DNA from: Chionoecetes opilio
Taxonomy: Eukaryota; Arthropoda; Malacostraca; Decapoda; Majidae
Reading direction: 5' to 3'
Length of the DNA: 64,000 nt
NCBI GenBank assembly: GCA_016584305.1
Contig: JACEEZ010016456.1
Coordinates: forward strand, 1-64,000
Positions 12,547 through 27,840 of this stretch are shown piece by piece (the stretch's first letter is position 1; every line of letters begins with the position of its first letter). Below the pieces are notes generated by a model. It was not told where the DNA came from. It did no database searches and saw only the letters and a list, made by a program, of their open reading frames with translations. A program made the translations under genes and the position numbers.

Positions 12547-12598
12547 CACCTGAAGATCCGTCACCATGCCAAACTCTGGGGTGACGGATCTTCAGGTG
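12547..12598. repeat. Perfect 19-bp hairpin
   Basis: The arm cacctgaagatccgtcacc at 12547-12565 is exactly reverse-complementary to 12580-12598, with a 14-base loop. An imperfect third copy of the arm (cacctgaagaaccatcacc) lies just upstream at about 12518. Function unknown. Confidence 0.85.
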
Positions 12599-12639
12599 AT
12601 CCGAAAAAGCACCTATTTTAGTCCAGGAAAAACTAGTCG

Positions 12640-12817
12640 GTGTGGTATTATTTTACGATGGCACCAAACTTCCCTACACAATTGGGAGCATGGATTTTGT
12701 TTACCTTATTGTATTCTAAGAGTCTTTTTCTCCTTGAGCTTTCCGTCGCAAATCAATAGTTTCGGAGATATAGAACATTTTAGGTGGGGGGAGGAATACG
12801 TCTCCTTGTTTATGTAA
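12640..12817 (+). repeat. Dispersed repeat 'R1', copy a
   Basis: Contains the diagnostic blocks cttccctacacaattggga, tgagctttccgtcgcaaatc and tttcggagatatagaacatt, ending in ggtggggggaggaat. The same blocks recur at 14235-14345 (same strand) and at 17640-17775 and 18650-18815 (opposite strand). Confidence 0.8.
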
Positions 12818-13068
12818 CGCGAGAAATTACATTAATAGGGGAAGAGATGAAATAACACATAAGTATCAATAAGCTAACGAGGAATTTTCCTCCACGCCTC
12901 ATTCCTGAATCACTGGTTAGGCTTATATTTTAAGCCAGTAGTAATTAGACACGTAGCGAAACGAGGTGAGAACGGGGATTCTAGGTTAGGATAATTTTAG
13001 AAGCAGCTCGACGTTCATTGAGTTAAGTCGCCTGTGGGGAGGTGATATTCTCGCAGAGGTGATATTCA

Positions 13069-13315
13069 GTGCAACCGAAGTTACCAAAGATAGTAAACTA
13101 TATTAGGATGACGACTTGAGCATTACGCATGCGTATTGTTAAAGTGGTAACAGTGCGACTGAAGTTACCAGAGATAGTAAACTAGATTAGGATGACGACT
13201 TGAGCATTACATGTGCGTATCGTTAATGTGGTGACAGTGCAACCGAAGTTACCAAAGATAGGAAACTATATTAGGATAACGACTTGAGCATTTCGCGTGC
13301 GTATCGCTTGGAGGG
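13069..13315. repeat. 84-bp tandem repeat, three copies
   Basis: Copies start at 13069, 13153 and 13237 with gtgcaaccgaagttaccaaa (second copy gtgcgactgaag) and include gatagtaaactatattagga and gacttgagcatta blocks. The period is exactly 84 bases. No coding frame runs through it. Confidence 0.9.
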
Positions 13316-14234
13316 AAGGAAGACTTAATATTAAAGAAAACTTGTGAATGTAATTAATAATTTACCAAGGAGACAGAAAGAGGAAATATATTATAATTAG
13401 AAAATATACGCGTTGTCATTTCAGTTTTCCACCAGTAGTGCCGACCGGGTAATTTGTCATTCCAACGGACGGTTCATTCGGACGCCATTTTTGCTTTGGT
13501 GTTTGTTCAATATAAAAAGAGTGTAACAGTTTTGAAATATCCCATTAGTAAAACAACCATTTAACATTTTTATGTATTAATATGAATATAAATATTTTGA
13601 ATGTAACTGAACCCAGAAACCAAAAACTAGAAAATGAGTAAAGACAGCAAAAAAAAGTGACGGCAAAGTCTGTTTACCAAAAATCAGCTTGATTTGGCGA
13701 ACTTTCATGGGATTCAAATACGAGACGGAGGACCTTCTTGTAAATAAGCGTATAATAAGTGTTTTTCTCTACTTTAAACATGAAAATATCAAAAATGCTC
13801 TATATTGTCTTCATTTTCGTATGAGCAATGTCAGTTTGGGGTCCGTATTACCCGGTTGACAAAAAACACTCGCGGTGTAAATTGGACCCAGCGTAAGTAC
13901 CCCTCCGGCACATCACGGTGAGGATAACGCTATTGCACTTGTTTCTTTGTAAGGTGTTGAATGCTAATATGGAATTAGTTTAAGGGTGCTGGTATATAAC
14001 TTTAAGGGTAATTTTTTACCAAGACCAGAATTCTCTTAACAACAATTGGAGAATGATTTCCTGTTTCGCTTAATCGGATCACGGTTAAATGTGCAGTCAG
14101 CTTCAACAATACTCCTTATAAACCAATACTCTCCTGACATAACGAGTTGTATTGCTCACCCCTTACCTCCCTGGCTAGTTAACTAACTAAACATGGGCAT
14201 GACTTAGTAAACCTAACGGTTATTATGTTTACAT
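13316..14234. other. Intergenic, no gene recognised
   Basis: AT-rich single-copy-looking DNA. No open frame of note and no recognisable motif. Confidence 0.5.
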
Positions 14235-14430
14235 TAGGACCGAAATTCCCACACCAATTGGGAGTGGGTCTGTTTACTTATTAATTTAGGAAACATTTTC
14301 GTTATTGAGTTTCCGTCGCAAATCATACTTTCGAGATAAATGACAGTTATTAGGGACGGAGGCGAGAGCAAGGTGTTTACGTGCGCCGACTCTTCTTCCA
14401 TTGTGACCTGCATCGCCTCTGTTATTCCTT
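14235..14430 (+). repeat. Dispersed repeat 'R1', copy b
   Basis: Shares caattgggagtgg, gagtttccgtcgcaaatcat and ttcgagataaatgac with copy a. Beyond the core it also shares a gtgacctgcatcgcctc block (14399-14415) with the sequence next to copy d (18600-18625, reversed). Confidence 0.65.
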
Positions 14431-14875
14431 GCCAGCGGCACACTTTTTTAATGCAGATTTGACATTAGTTGAGTTTTTAAAGCGTGTGTTAGTTAGGTTA
14501 GTGAGTCAAAAGGGGGTTAGGGTTAATTTTCATATTCCTAGTATAGCAGAGCCAAGACCCCGACGAATTGGGATAGTCGGTACACCGGGGGTCGCGTGAC
14601 TATTTCTAGGTGTTTTAGCTTGCTACATGTCTCTAGTTTATGTTTTGATAGATAGCCATTGCACACTGGTAGCTAATGTCGTACACTGTCTTGAATAGAC
14701 CACACCCTACCCCGGAAATTCAGAAAAATTTTTAAAATGCAAATTGGGACAGGAATGCCTAAATGTCACTAGAAATGAATAGTAATTGTTTCAATTATAC
14801 AAGTCCGTAAATACACCACTAAGCATGCCATGGCTTGTACTTATATTATGAGCAATTACATCCTCCTCAAATCAT

Positions 14876-16400
14876 CTAGTCAGATCGGAATCTGACTGTG
14901 GTTGCTACGGATTCTTCTTCAATAGACGTTTCTGGACAGTCTGAACCGCACATGTCCGTACACTCAGGCCATTGCTGAGGGCAAGTGCCACTTAGGGAGT
15001 TCTGCTTCATCCCGCACACACTTGCAGGACAGTAGCTGCATAACAGCATTGGGGCTGGTGAGCCTCGCATCCAGTTGACGCAAGCTTGCCTGCCTAATAT
15101 GTCATCATAGCCGCAGTCTGTGGGTCGCAACAAATGGCTGGCTTGCAGACTTCTCCTCCAGATCGCACATGGTAGTTGCACTGAGTGAGCATGAAGCAGG
15201 CAGAGTCCTCAAAAGCGGAAGAGTGACTTGACTCAACCTCCTCACGTCTCGCCACAGAACAGCTATACCGAAGCTTGTTCAACTCAGTTGTGTGGGTAGA
15301 TGGCAGGTACAATTTGCGGGATTCTCCTTGTAGCTTCCAAAGAGTCAGAGACACTCCCATGAGCGCCCCCAAGTTCGTGGACAGCATCTGAGTAGTCTTG
15401 TCCATCTTCACCTGGCTGAGTGGTCGTCATTTCCCCCGGCCAGCGAATGCACGACGGTATCACAGCTTGTCAAAGGCATGCCATACCAATCAATGAATCA
15501 CACACGCTGACTCCCAGTGTACGGCTCAAGGTGGGATATACAGAATCTTGGCCGGTTCTTAGGTCCCCACTCTGGAACAGGGGATGGGATCTTGTGGCAC
15601 AGCCCAGACACAGGGACCATGACGTCGTATCCTCTGCAGTGATGATGGAAGACTTGTACCAGATTCAGCTGCAGAAGTGCATGGAGAAGAAAGGCGTGTG
15701 TCTGCTTCTTCGGGACTTGACTATAAGCTCAGGAGCCTCTTCCCACTGCTCTTTGGTGATCGTGAAGCAGAGCTGCTAACATGTGAAATACAGCCTTGCC
15801 CTCGAGCTTCTCCCTGTGCTGTATGGTGTTCCATTATCTCTACAAGGAACTTGATGAGACTTGCCTGTTGAGGAACTAACGGAGTAACTTCTCCACTGCT
15901 GGATGTTGTGCCCAGGTGAGATGTTCTTGAAAGGATCCCTGTTCCTGCCATTACGTTGGCTCGCTCGCATCTTGATGGAATGTCTCCTTGTAGGACGTCA
16001 AAACACAACATCAATGCGCCTGCTTTAGCACCAGCCTGGACAACTTGACTCTGCTGTGCCTGCAAGATGTGAAATAAGTGTTGTCGTCTCCCTTCAGTTT
16101 TGGACAAGGTCTCATCCCATCCATTATGGTCAGCAGAGGGCTCAGGGGATAACCTCTGCAGGAGAACATTCCTCTCCAACTCCCTTGCTAGGGCAGCCTT
16201 GTTGGTCTTGCGGAGAGACCCATCACCGCTGCAAAGTGCCCATGCAAAGCCCCAGGCGGATGAGCCATAGACACAATCATTTTGAGGCTTCTGTTTCTAA
16301 GGCAACAAGGCATCATCTGGCCAAATAGGTTCCTGTCAGCCTTCAAGATAGCCTCCTTGGAAGGCCTTGTTGAGTGAGATTTCATCTGATGTTAGTTGAA
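14876..16400 (-). pseudogene. Decayed nuclease-like mobile-element protein
   Basis: The minus strand preserves ordered blocks of a widespread uncharacterised animal family that I remember as a multi-copy, transposon-like protein with a PIN/FEN1-type nuclease-like core. In order: KEAILKADRNLFGQM (~16350), ALARELERNVLLQR, then FKNISPGHNIQQWR, SLIKFLVE, FTITKEQWEEAPEL, IITAEDT and LCLG, GVSVCDSLIGM (~15500), KLYLPSTHTTELNKLRY (~15300), CAIWRRSLQASHLLRPTDCGYDD, and a cysteine-rich tail with NWMRGSPAP and CTDMCGSDC. These blocks lie in different frames with several stops between them, so the copy is dead. No nuclease activity can be inferred. The blocks fall in the order expected of one gene read toward lower coordinates. 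The upstream limit is not visible; sequence 16400-16750 may belong but is unreadable. Confidence 0.65.
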
Positions 16401-17639
16401 CGTTCTCAGTTTCGTCTCGTCATCGTTGTCATGAAACTGTATAGTTGGCGTATCGGTCTCCAGGCGCTTCTTCCGTGAAGGCTGATATGACCTCTCCTAT
16501 TCTGTAGAGCCCCTAGAAAGGTCTTTGGCAACTTTCTGGTGGGTGCTGGAGTCGCAGTGACAAAGACAAGATCTCCTTGCTCTGCGTGAGGGGTTCAACC
16601 AGGGTTCCATCACAGTGAACTAAAGATGCGACACGCCCGTCATCTCTTCTATATCCTGGGGCATCTGTAGGTATGGGTGCTGAAGTCAGTATACTTTTGG
16701 GGGGGGGCCTAACATGGCACGAGCTTTGCCTCAAGTATCTGCTGCGAACTACGATGTCAGGTAGTTACCTGGCTGACAGCTCCCTTTCAGGTGATAGCTT
16801 TGTGCCCCTGTGCTGGGTGTCTTTGTTGATCAGTCTATTCGCAGGTATGGTCCACAGGAATCCGTCCAAGGGATTCTTGCTACCGATCGGACCGAAAAGC
16901 CACCTTCGCATGAAGGTTCATGATCCTCTGGGTGTTCAATTGGCAGTCGTAGACAAATGACTAGTAGTAGGTCAGGAATCGGGCAAGTCACCTTGTCATA
17001 GGCAAAACACCACGGCTATCAGTCGGATGCTCCTAGGTGAAGCATCTCAGTTGCCTTCTCGGAGTCGAACTCAGGCCAGCATGATCTCAACCATGTCCAG
17101 AGTATGACATCCAGAATTGCAAAAATCCCAAATATGAAATAAACCCTAAAAAATATGGGAAAAATGAAATATACATTCGGAATAACTCTTGAGAGAAATC
17201 AAATTAGCCTACAAGAGCTGTAGGAATAATTATTTTCAATTTCTCCATATTTCAGGGATTTTATTCATATTTTATGGGAAAAATACCAAAAATTATTTTT
17301 TTTTGGGTAAATCCCAAAATGATGAGGAAATTTGAAAAATAACTAGGAACAACTCTGGTAGGAACTCAAGATATACCTTAGGTGATCCAAAGTTTCGCAA
17401 CGATCTTGTGATTGATTTTAAAGAAAATGAGGAACAACCCCGAGCGTCACGCTGAAAATCTTTTTAGGGTAGCACCCCCCATTGCAATTCAAAAAATCAG
17501 ACCTAAGCTCCAGTGCGGAAGGCCTATCATATCTAATGTAGTTACAGCACTCTAAAACATTTTAGTACCATTGTGTTTAGTCACCCCAGGTGAGTTACGA
17601 TATCTGCCTGGCTCATGGACTAATACACTTGGATCTCCT
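16401..17639. other. No gene recognised
   Basis: 16400-17050 is mixed-composition DNA, possibly the decayed 5' part of the neighbouring pseudogene. 17100-17350 is AT-rich with repeated aaatatgg/atttcat-like words. Open frames are short and without recognisable domains. Confidence 0.45.
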
Positions 17640-17775
17640 TCTATTAAAAACTCTATATCTCCGAAAGAGTGCTTTCAGGACGGAAGCTCATAGAGAGAAT
17701 GTTCTAGAATCCAATAAGGTAAACAGAAAAAACCATACTCCCAATTGTGTAGGGAATTATGGGCCCTAGTGTAAA
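17640..17775 (-). repeat. Dispersed repeat 'R1', copy c
   Basis: Reverse complement contains ccctacacaattgggagta, gtttaccttattggattcta, gagcttccgtcc and tttcggagatatagag, matching copy a in order. The orientation is opposite to copies a and b. Confidence 0.7.
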
Positions 17776-18500
17776 GTATCCTAAATAAGATAACAATGAC
17801 TAGAAAGCATAAAAGAAAAACTAAACCAAGATAGAAAAAGAAGAAGACTAGGAACTCAAAGACTGGACACCCAAACGTCGTGCGTGTTGGTCATCTTGCG
17901 CCTCCCCAGAGAATGTCAAGAACAGCTCACACGAATGTTGAAGTGTCCATGGGCATGGTAGAAACGTTGTTAAGTTGGGAAGTGCAAAGTTAAGAATTTT
18001 GTTTTTTTTATCTATATATTAATTATAATGACCAATTACCCCAGAGTAGCGTCGATTACCCCATTTGAGGTAACAATGCGGTCACGCAACTTCAGCAGTG
18101 TATTGTAACAGAGCTATAATGGAAATTTGTTCAAACGTTAAGGACATATAGGTAGTGACCATCCAGATTGTATTAACTTTGTTGTGTATTTCAATGATAT
18201 GGAACAGATCAAAGTTATGTGTGCAAAACCAGGCCAAATACCCGGTCGGCCACTTACTTAATATTTCCGTAAAGCTTTATTTTTGTCATCTATATTTTTT
18301 CCCAACTAATGTGGGTGGGCAGCGGAGTAACCAGGAATGTAGAGTACACTACCAAGGTGGGATTACATAATGGTGACCACGGTGTAGAGGCAAATGACCA
18401 CTACATTTACAAAAATGCCTCCCTCTCCTCTTCCTTGTGACGCATCGCTTTGTTTGGTTTTTATTAAATCTTTTATTATTGGACCCATTTAGAGGTTAAT
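17776..18500. other. Intergenic, no gene recognised
   Basis: AT-rich DNA with no convincing coding frame. Confidence 0.5.
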
Positions 18501-18582
18501 TAAAGGTAAGGTAAGGTAAGGAAGGTAAGGTTAGGTAAGGGTAGGTAAGTTAGGTAGGTTAGGTTAGTAAGGTAAGGTAGCC
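18500..18582. repeat. Degenerate (AGGTA)n / TTAGG-like tract
   Basis: Runs of ggtaaggtaaggtaagg grading into gttaggtaggttaggtta. It resembles but does not equal the arthropod telomere repeat TTAGG, and it is too short and impure to be a telomere. It lies beside R1 copy d. Confidence 0.8.
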
Positions 18583-18649
18583 ACGGAATGCGCCTCCGAA
18601 CCAAAGCGATGCAGGTCAAAGAAGAGGAAGAGGGAGTCCATTTTGTAAA

Positions 18650-18815
18650 CAAGGAGACAATTCCTCCCCCCACCTAAAAATGTTCATATCTCCGAAAACT
18701 ATTGATTGCGACGGAAAAGCTCAGAGGAAATGCTCTTAGACTACAATAAGGCAAACAAAAAACCACTGGCCCAATTGTGTTAGGGAAGTTTCGGTGCCAT
18801 AGTAAAAAAATCACG
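18650..18815 (-). repeat. Dispersed repeat 'R1', copy d
   Basis: Reverse complement reads tatggcaccgaaacttccc, acacaattggg, gccttattgtagtctaagag, ccgtcgcaatcaatag, tttcggagatatgaacattt and ggtggggggaggaatt, an almost complete match to copy a in the opposite orientation. Confidence 0.8.
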
Positions 18816-19755
18816 TCGGTTGTTCTCTGAAAAAAGACCGCGCAATCCTCGTCCATTATACCACATTTTACCCCTGGTTAAAATTACCGATGCAGCTCAG
18901 CAGGTCAAGGTCTTTACCTCCTTGTGCTGCCGCTGCCCTTGCCTTCCAGCGCTTCCTGCGCGGCACACAAACACACAACGTGGTAGCTGTAGTTGCAGTA
19001 GTCGCCTCCTCTTTCCAGTTTTCTTGGTGTTGTTGTCGGCTTTTGTTGTTGTGTTGAAGGGCAAGTGATGTCGAAATCGAAGATATTCGCCATGCTCGTA
19101 CAGCCGTGAAATTTAAATCACAGTAGTGACAGTTGATTAGCCTCTCAGGAATCACAGTGGAGGCGTGGATGACGGCGGGGCGGTGATGGGCGACGGGCAG
19201 CGGCGGGCCAGGCAGGGTGGGCAGGTCAAAGGGGTGAGTTCAGGGCAGATGAGTGACAGTAGAAGTTACGTCGGTGGGAGTGGGAAGCAGAGGACACTAG
19301 CAGCAGGAAAGTGCTCAATGGACTCGGGGACGTTCATGAAACCCGGGGCAGTAGGGTCAGGAGAGGTTTCAGGCGGCTGAGTTGTGCGGTGAGTGTTGTG
19401 GACCGATCCGCAGGCGGGTGAGGGCGACATCAAGACGCGGGACATTTTTCTTATCCATGGTGCGGGAGGAGTCTTGTGCGGTATGACCATGGAAATGCAG
19501 TCTTTGCTTCCGGTCTGATTGTTGCTTAGGGAGGGACGCCAATGTTGTTGTTATTTAGGGGCTGCCCTGCGAGGATTCCAGGATGGTCAGACCTTTTAAC
19601 CGGTGCTCTGTAAAGAAAAAGCACAAAAAGGAAACAGAACAAAACCAAAATACTTAACTACAAGCATGCAGTTCATTGTCTATTGTCCATACACCACATT
19701 CTTTCCAGGAAACTATTCACTGCATCAAATCATCCCAATCAATCCCTTGTCTCAC
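18816..19755. other. No gene recognised; GC-richer DNA at 19.1-19.5 kb
   Basis: Contains a G-rich stretch at 19160-19460. On the minus strand a short frame starting near 19460 (DKKNVPRLDVALTRLRIG) faintly recalls the VALTRLRIGHTRLTH motif near the end of some LINE proteins, but it stops after 29 codons. Not enough for a call. Confidence 0.4.
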
Positions 19756-19759
19756 CACA

Positions 19760-21210
19760 CAGTCCCAGCAGCAAATAACATCCATGAGTCTTCCTGTCCT
19801 TCAACCACCTCATCATGTCAATCCCATTTCAGTCAAAACCAAACGCATCATTTCCATTCTCTCCCCGTTATACTTTCACATTCTAGTATTACATGTTCCA
19901 GTTTCACCCTCCCCCATGTCACACATCTGGCACACTTTGCTGCGGGACTCAGACCATCTATAGTTCCTTGCATTCACATCCATACACTGTGTCCTGGCTT
20001 GGAAGAGAAGGTCGCCACCCAGGGTTCCATCATACACACTTTCATACGCTGGTGCCTCTTTCTCTTATCCCATTCTAGTGTTTTCTTTTGCTCCATCTCA
20101 TTTTTCCACTTACTCAGCCCCACATATTTCACTACTCTATCGATCTCAGTTTTCACTTTTTTACATTCCAAACTCAAGGCCTTCTCCATCACCGTTCATC
20201 ACTTCATTCAACAACATTCGGTCTTCCATCTATCAGTGGTACATCCACCAAATCGCAATCCACTTTTATCTACCATTTTTTGGCATCCCCTTCCCCATTT
20301 ACTGCTGCATTCACTCCAAAAAGTAAACTTTTCGTGCCAAATTTTTGTCCTCCATTCGTTCCAGTCTGACTTTTTTACCTAAGTGTCGCTTTCGTATGTC
20401 TTTTTCTAAATCGTGCTCCATCCATGTCACCTCTCAAACCTTCAGTCGCTGGGATACCTGGGTGCATTCAGTGTCATTCTTGCTACTCTATTTTGTCCCA
20501 CTTCCAATTTCTCTATTTCACTTTCATCCATGCAATCCCCTCCATACCATACATAATGTTTGGGGACAGTTTACACTCTTCCACATTTCCCTAAACCACA
20601 TCATATTTTGCTTGCCCTCTCCTGAAAACCCCTTTCCCAAAGGGTAAAAAACCCAACCCACTGTTTTTACCTGGTTTATTTTTTCACACTTTTTGCTTTT
20701 TCACACCCAAAACTCTGCACACCCCTGGGTACTTGTACCTGGGGATCCCAAACCACCCAAACCCCACTCTATTTCTCTCCCCCTTTTTGCAAAAACCTTT
20801 TCCAACACCCAAACCCCAGGGAAAAAAATTTTTTCCTACTGTTTTCCCTTGGGAAAAATTGGGTCGGGAGTTTTTTTAAATTTCACTTTACTTTTTGTAT
20901 CCCTTATGAAAACAGAGTCACTCTCCATTTTTTCCATTTGCTGGACCCTTTCTTCCCACAAAGGGTTTTAAACAGGTCGTCTTCTGCCCAATAAACCACC
21001 TCCCCCCTTCTTGTACTTCCATACGGTTTTTTCATCCGGGCCTGCGCTTTTTCATTTTTTTTTCCCTCCTTACCCACTTCTCATTTTCACCCCTCAAAAT
21101 CCATTCTTCCCAACTCTTCAAATTTTTTTCTTTCCAACGTTAACTTTCGGGTCTTACTCAAAGTTTTTCCCCCACGCCTCCAATTCTTGGGAAGGGCAGG
21201 ATGGGTGCCC
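19760..21210 (-). pseudogene. LINE ORF C-terminal region, decayed
   Basis: On the minus strand, fragments line up as the C-terminal part of a decapod-type non-LTR retrotransposon protein. In order toward lower coordinates: EEDDLFKTL-like (~20960), YGMEGIAWMK (~20545), RGDMDGARFRKRHTKA, CKKVKTEIDRVVKYVGLSKW, WDKRKRHQ, VNARNYRWSESRSKVCQMCDMGE (~19930). The last block holds a C-x2-C zinc-knuckle-like end; in intact relatives it continues to H and C. Stops and frame changes separate the blocks, and the 20.65-21.2 kb part also has homopolymer noise. No reverse-transcriptase catalytic box is visible, so this is a 5'-truncated, inactive copy. The family name is not assigned. Confidence 0.7.
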
Positions 21211-21736
21211 TTAAACCATGGTAAAGGGCGGGGGGTAATTTGCCGTTTTTTTTTACATTTCTCATGGTTGGGTCTTTCCCCCCCCCGAAATATATTTCGG
21301 GCGGCCCCCCGGGCTCTCCGGGATTGAAAATTTAAAAATTATAAAAAAAACGGGAAACACAAAAACACAAAAAGGAAAAAGCCTGACACTCTAATATTAG
21401 GCAAAACAAAAGACATAAATTTTCCTTTCCCTGTTATCACCATCACCACCAATCACCCCCCCCCCCCCCCCACCACACCTCCAGGTAGAGTCACGTTCCA
21501 CAGGTGTGTTGGGACTCGAACGTATGTTTTGTTTCTGTGTGTGGGTTTTTGGTCCCGTAGCGTATTTTAAAGGGTCTACGCAGGCGTGTCTCGTATAAGC
21601 CGCGTTTAAATTACACCCTTTGCGTCCCTTTCAGGATATAAAAATGGTGGTTGTTGTGTAATTTGGTACTCTGTATTCATGGCGAAGAGGAGAGAGAGAG
21701 AGAGAGAAGAGAGAGAAGGGGGAGAGAGAGGGAAAG

Positions 21737-21776
<40 letters not shown>

Positions 21777-22321
21777 AGGAGGTGTGTGTGTGTGTATATA
21801 GGATTAAATCAAAATAGAGTATTTGATTGAAAGATCCTCCAAAAAAGTACAGTATTGAAAAAAAGATGAAAATAGACGGGATTTTATAATAGCAGAAAAA
21901 AACCATCGCATTGAATTGAAAAAAGAGAAACACTAAAAGAAAAATTTTAAAAAAGAAAGATTAAGTCCCTTGGGGGGGGGGGGGTATTGAAAAAAAAATT
22001 ATGAAAAAATGGGCACGGGAAATGACAATTTTTAAAAAATTATAGAGCACTGGATAAAAAAAAATGCGAACAATAGATTGAAAATGAAAAGAAAAAAAAG
22101 ATCACAGGAAGAAAAATATAAGAATCGAAAAATAAAAATTGATTAGTTTTGTTTTATCTTTTAGTGTTTATATTTGTAATTCCGGAAATTTTTTATTGGG
22201 TCTTATTATCATTGTTTTTTGTTAAATCCCCTTTTTTTATTTTTATTTCATCATTTTTACTATTTTCTTCACATATTAAACTGTGTGTGTGTTTTATCTG
22301 TTTTTATTAATTGTTGATTTA
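21211..22321. other. Low-quality AT-rich DNA with microsatellites
   Basis: Holds a poly-C run at 21457-21471, a (GA)n block at 21688-21780 with a short (GT)n, and long A or T runs. No gene seen. Confidence 0.6.
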
Positions 22322-22592
22322 CAGGGCCTGAGCAACGCTCGTATGCCCCCTTCTCCATATCAACATTTTTTCATTTATCCCTTTGTGCTTTTTTTGGCCG
22401 AAAACCCCCCCCCCCGGGGAGCAGGGCACAAAACCTGGCCTAACACCCGGTTTCCCATTCCTGCTGGGGGGACGGGGCTCGGGTTTTTAAAGGAAAAAGC
22501 CCATAGTTTCCGCTCCGCCCGGGGTCGAACCCGGAAAATTTCAGTTTTGAAAAGGGGCGTGCTATCCCTTACACTACGGGGGTACCCTTTAG
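22322..22592 (-). mobile_element. tRNA-derived SINE, copy 1 (noisy)
   Basis: On the minus strand the head contains an A-box-like block (gtagtgtaagggatagc) and a B-box (gggttcgaccccg), as in tRNA genes. It is followed by a body sharing ttaaaacccgagccc-like, gggtgttagg-like and ttgatatggagaagg-like blocks with the copy at 60957-61222. SINEs are transcribed by RNA polymerase III and mobilised by LINE proteins. Homopolymer noise blurs this copy. Confidence 0.75.
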
Positions 22593-22739
22593 GCCTTGGG
22601 GTGTGTGTTTATGTGTGTTTGTGTGTGGGGTGTGTTTGTGTTGGGGTGTGTGTGGGGGGGTGGAAAAAAGTGGTCTACAAAAACAAAAGTGGGTTTTGGG
22701 AACCGGGCCCGGGCTTGGGATGGGCCCCAATGAGCCTCC

Positions 22740-26439
<3,700 letters not shown>

Positions 26440-26440
<1 letters not shown>

Positions 26441-27807
26441 ATAGACAAAAAACAAAACAAAAAAAAATTTGCAGGGGAAATTAAAAGACAGATAAAGGAC
26501 ATAATAGCAAAAAAAATTATGGGAATAAAAAAATGGCATGATGAAAAAAATTGAAAACAATAATAATGAGATGTTTAAAAAAAAGGGAAGAAGACGAGAA
26601 AAATAATAATGGATGAATAGTAAAAAAAAAAAAACAAAATTGAAAAGAAATCTCTCCCCCAAAAGGGCCCTTTCCCACCAAACGCTGGGTACTTGACTTT
26701 TGGGACTCATTCCCAAAACCCAAAAAAAACCCAAAAAAAAGTTAACTATTCCCCCCCGCCCCCCCAGACCCCCACCCTGGGTTTTACACGCCCCTTTCGA
26801 GCAAGATTTTAAAAACCCCCAAAATTTTCCCTCTCCCCCCCCGCCCCCACCCCCTCCTCTCCCCCCCAGTCCCCACCCCCCTCTGCCCCCCACACTCCAC
26901 CCCTTTCCTCTGCCCCCCAGACTCCACCCCCCTCCTCTCCCCCCCAGACCCCACACCCTCCCTCCCCCCCACCCCCCCACACCCCCCTGGGCCCCCCCAG
27001 CCCCCACACCCCCTCTGCCCCCCACACTCCACCCCTTTCCCTTTTCCCCCCCAAAAGGCCCCCCAAACCCTCCTTCCCCCCCAGCCCCCACACCTTCCTC
27101 TCCCCCCCGGGACCCCACACCCTCCCCCCCCCCAGACCCCCACCCCCTCACACCATCTTTGATAAAAAATTCATGCGAAAAGGGACAAATTTTCCATTTA
27201 TATTTCGGGAACCGGGAAAAAAAGGCAAAACATAAATGCACTTCAGCCCATTTAGCTTTTTTTATACCCTCATTTTTGTTATATTTTTTCCAAAAAGTTT
27301 TTCTTTTTATTAATGACAAAATTTATGAGTATCACGGGTCGTCAGGGGGCGAGTCACATCGTGGGAGGAGCATATCGTTGGGAAAAGTGCGAGGGTCCAA
27401 AAAAGTTTTTATTTTGCACCATGCTAATTAGAGCTTGTGAAGGGCAAACCCCCAAAACGGGGCCCCCGGCCTCCCCCATTCCCCAATCCGGGGACCCGAA
27501 AAAGGCAAAAAAAGGGATAGGGTGTAAAAAATAATAAAATAAAAGATTTTTATTTTTCAACCCACGGTAAATCAGGTTTTTTTTTTCTTCAATCAAAGGT
27601 ATTATTTTTCTTTTAAAATGTGATATTAATATTACATAAACGTTTTAAACTTTTTTTTAATATTTTTGTTTTTTTGTGGGAAAGACTGAACACGGTAACA
27701 TGGTATTCATTTCTTGGCACAACTTCCCCTTTGGTTTATTTTAATAAAGCAAACGATTTATGATTAAATTTTTTTTGGGCGTAAATTTTCCCCCCCCCCC
27801 CCTCTTT

Positions 27808-27840
<33 letters not shown>

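Noticed and set aside
19160..19500. LTR retrotransposon start or LINE tail
   Set aside because: Faint similarity to a primer-binding-like word and to a VALTRLRIG motif only; the frame stops after 29 codons.
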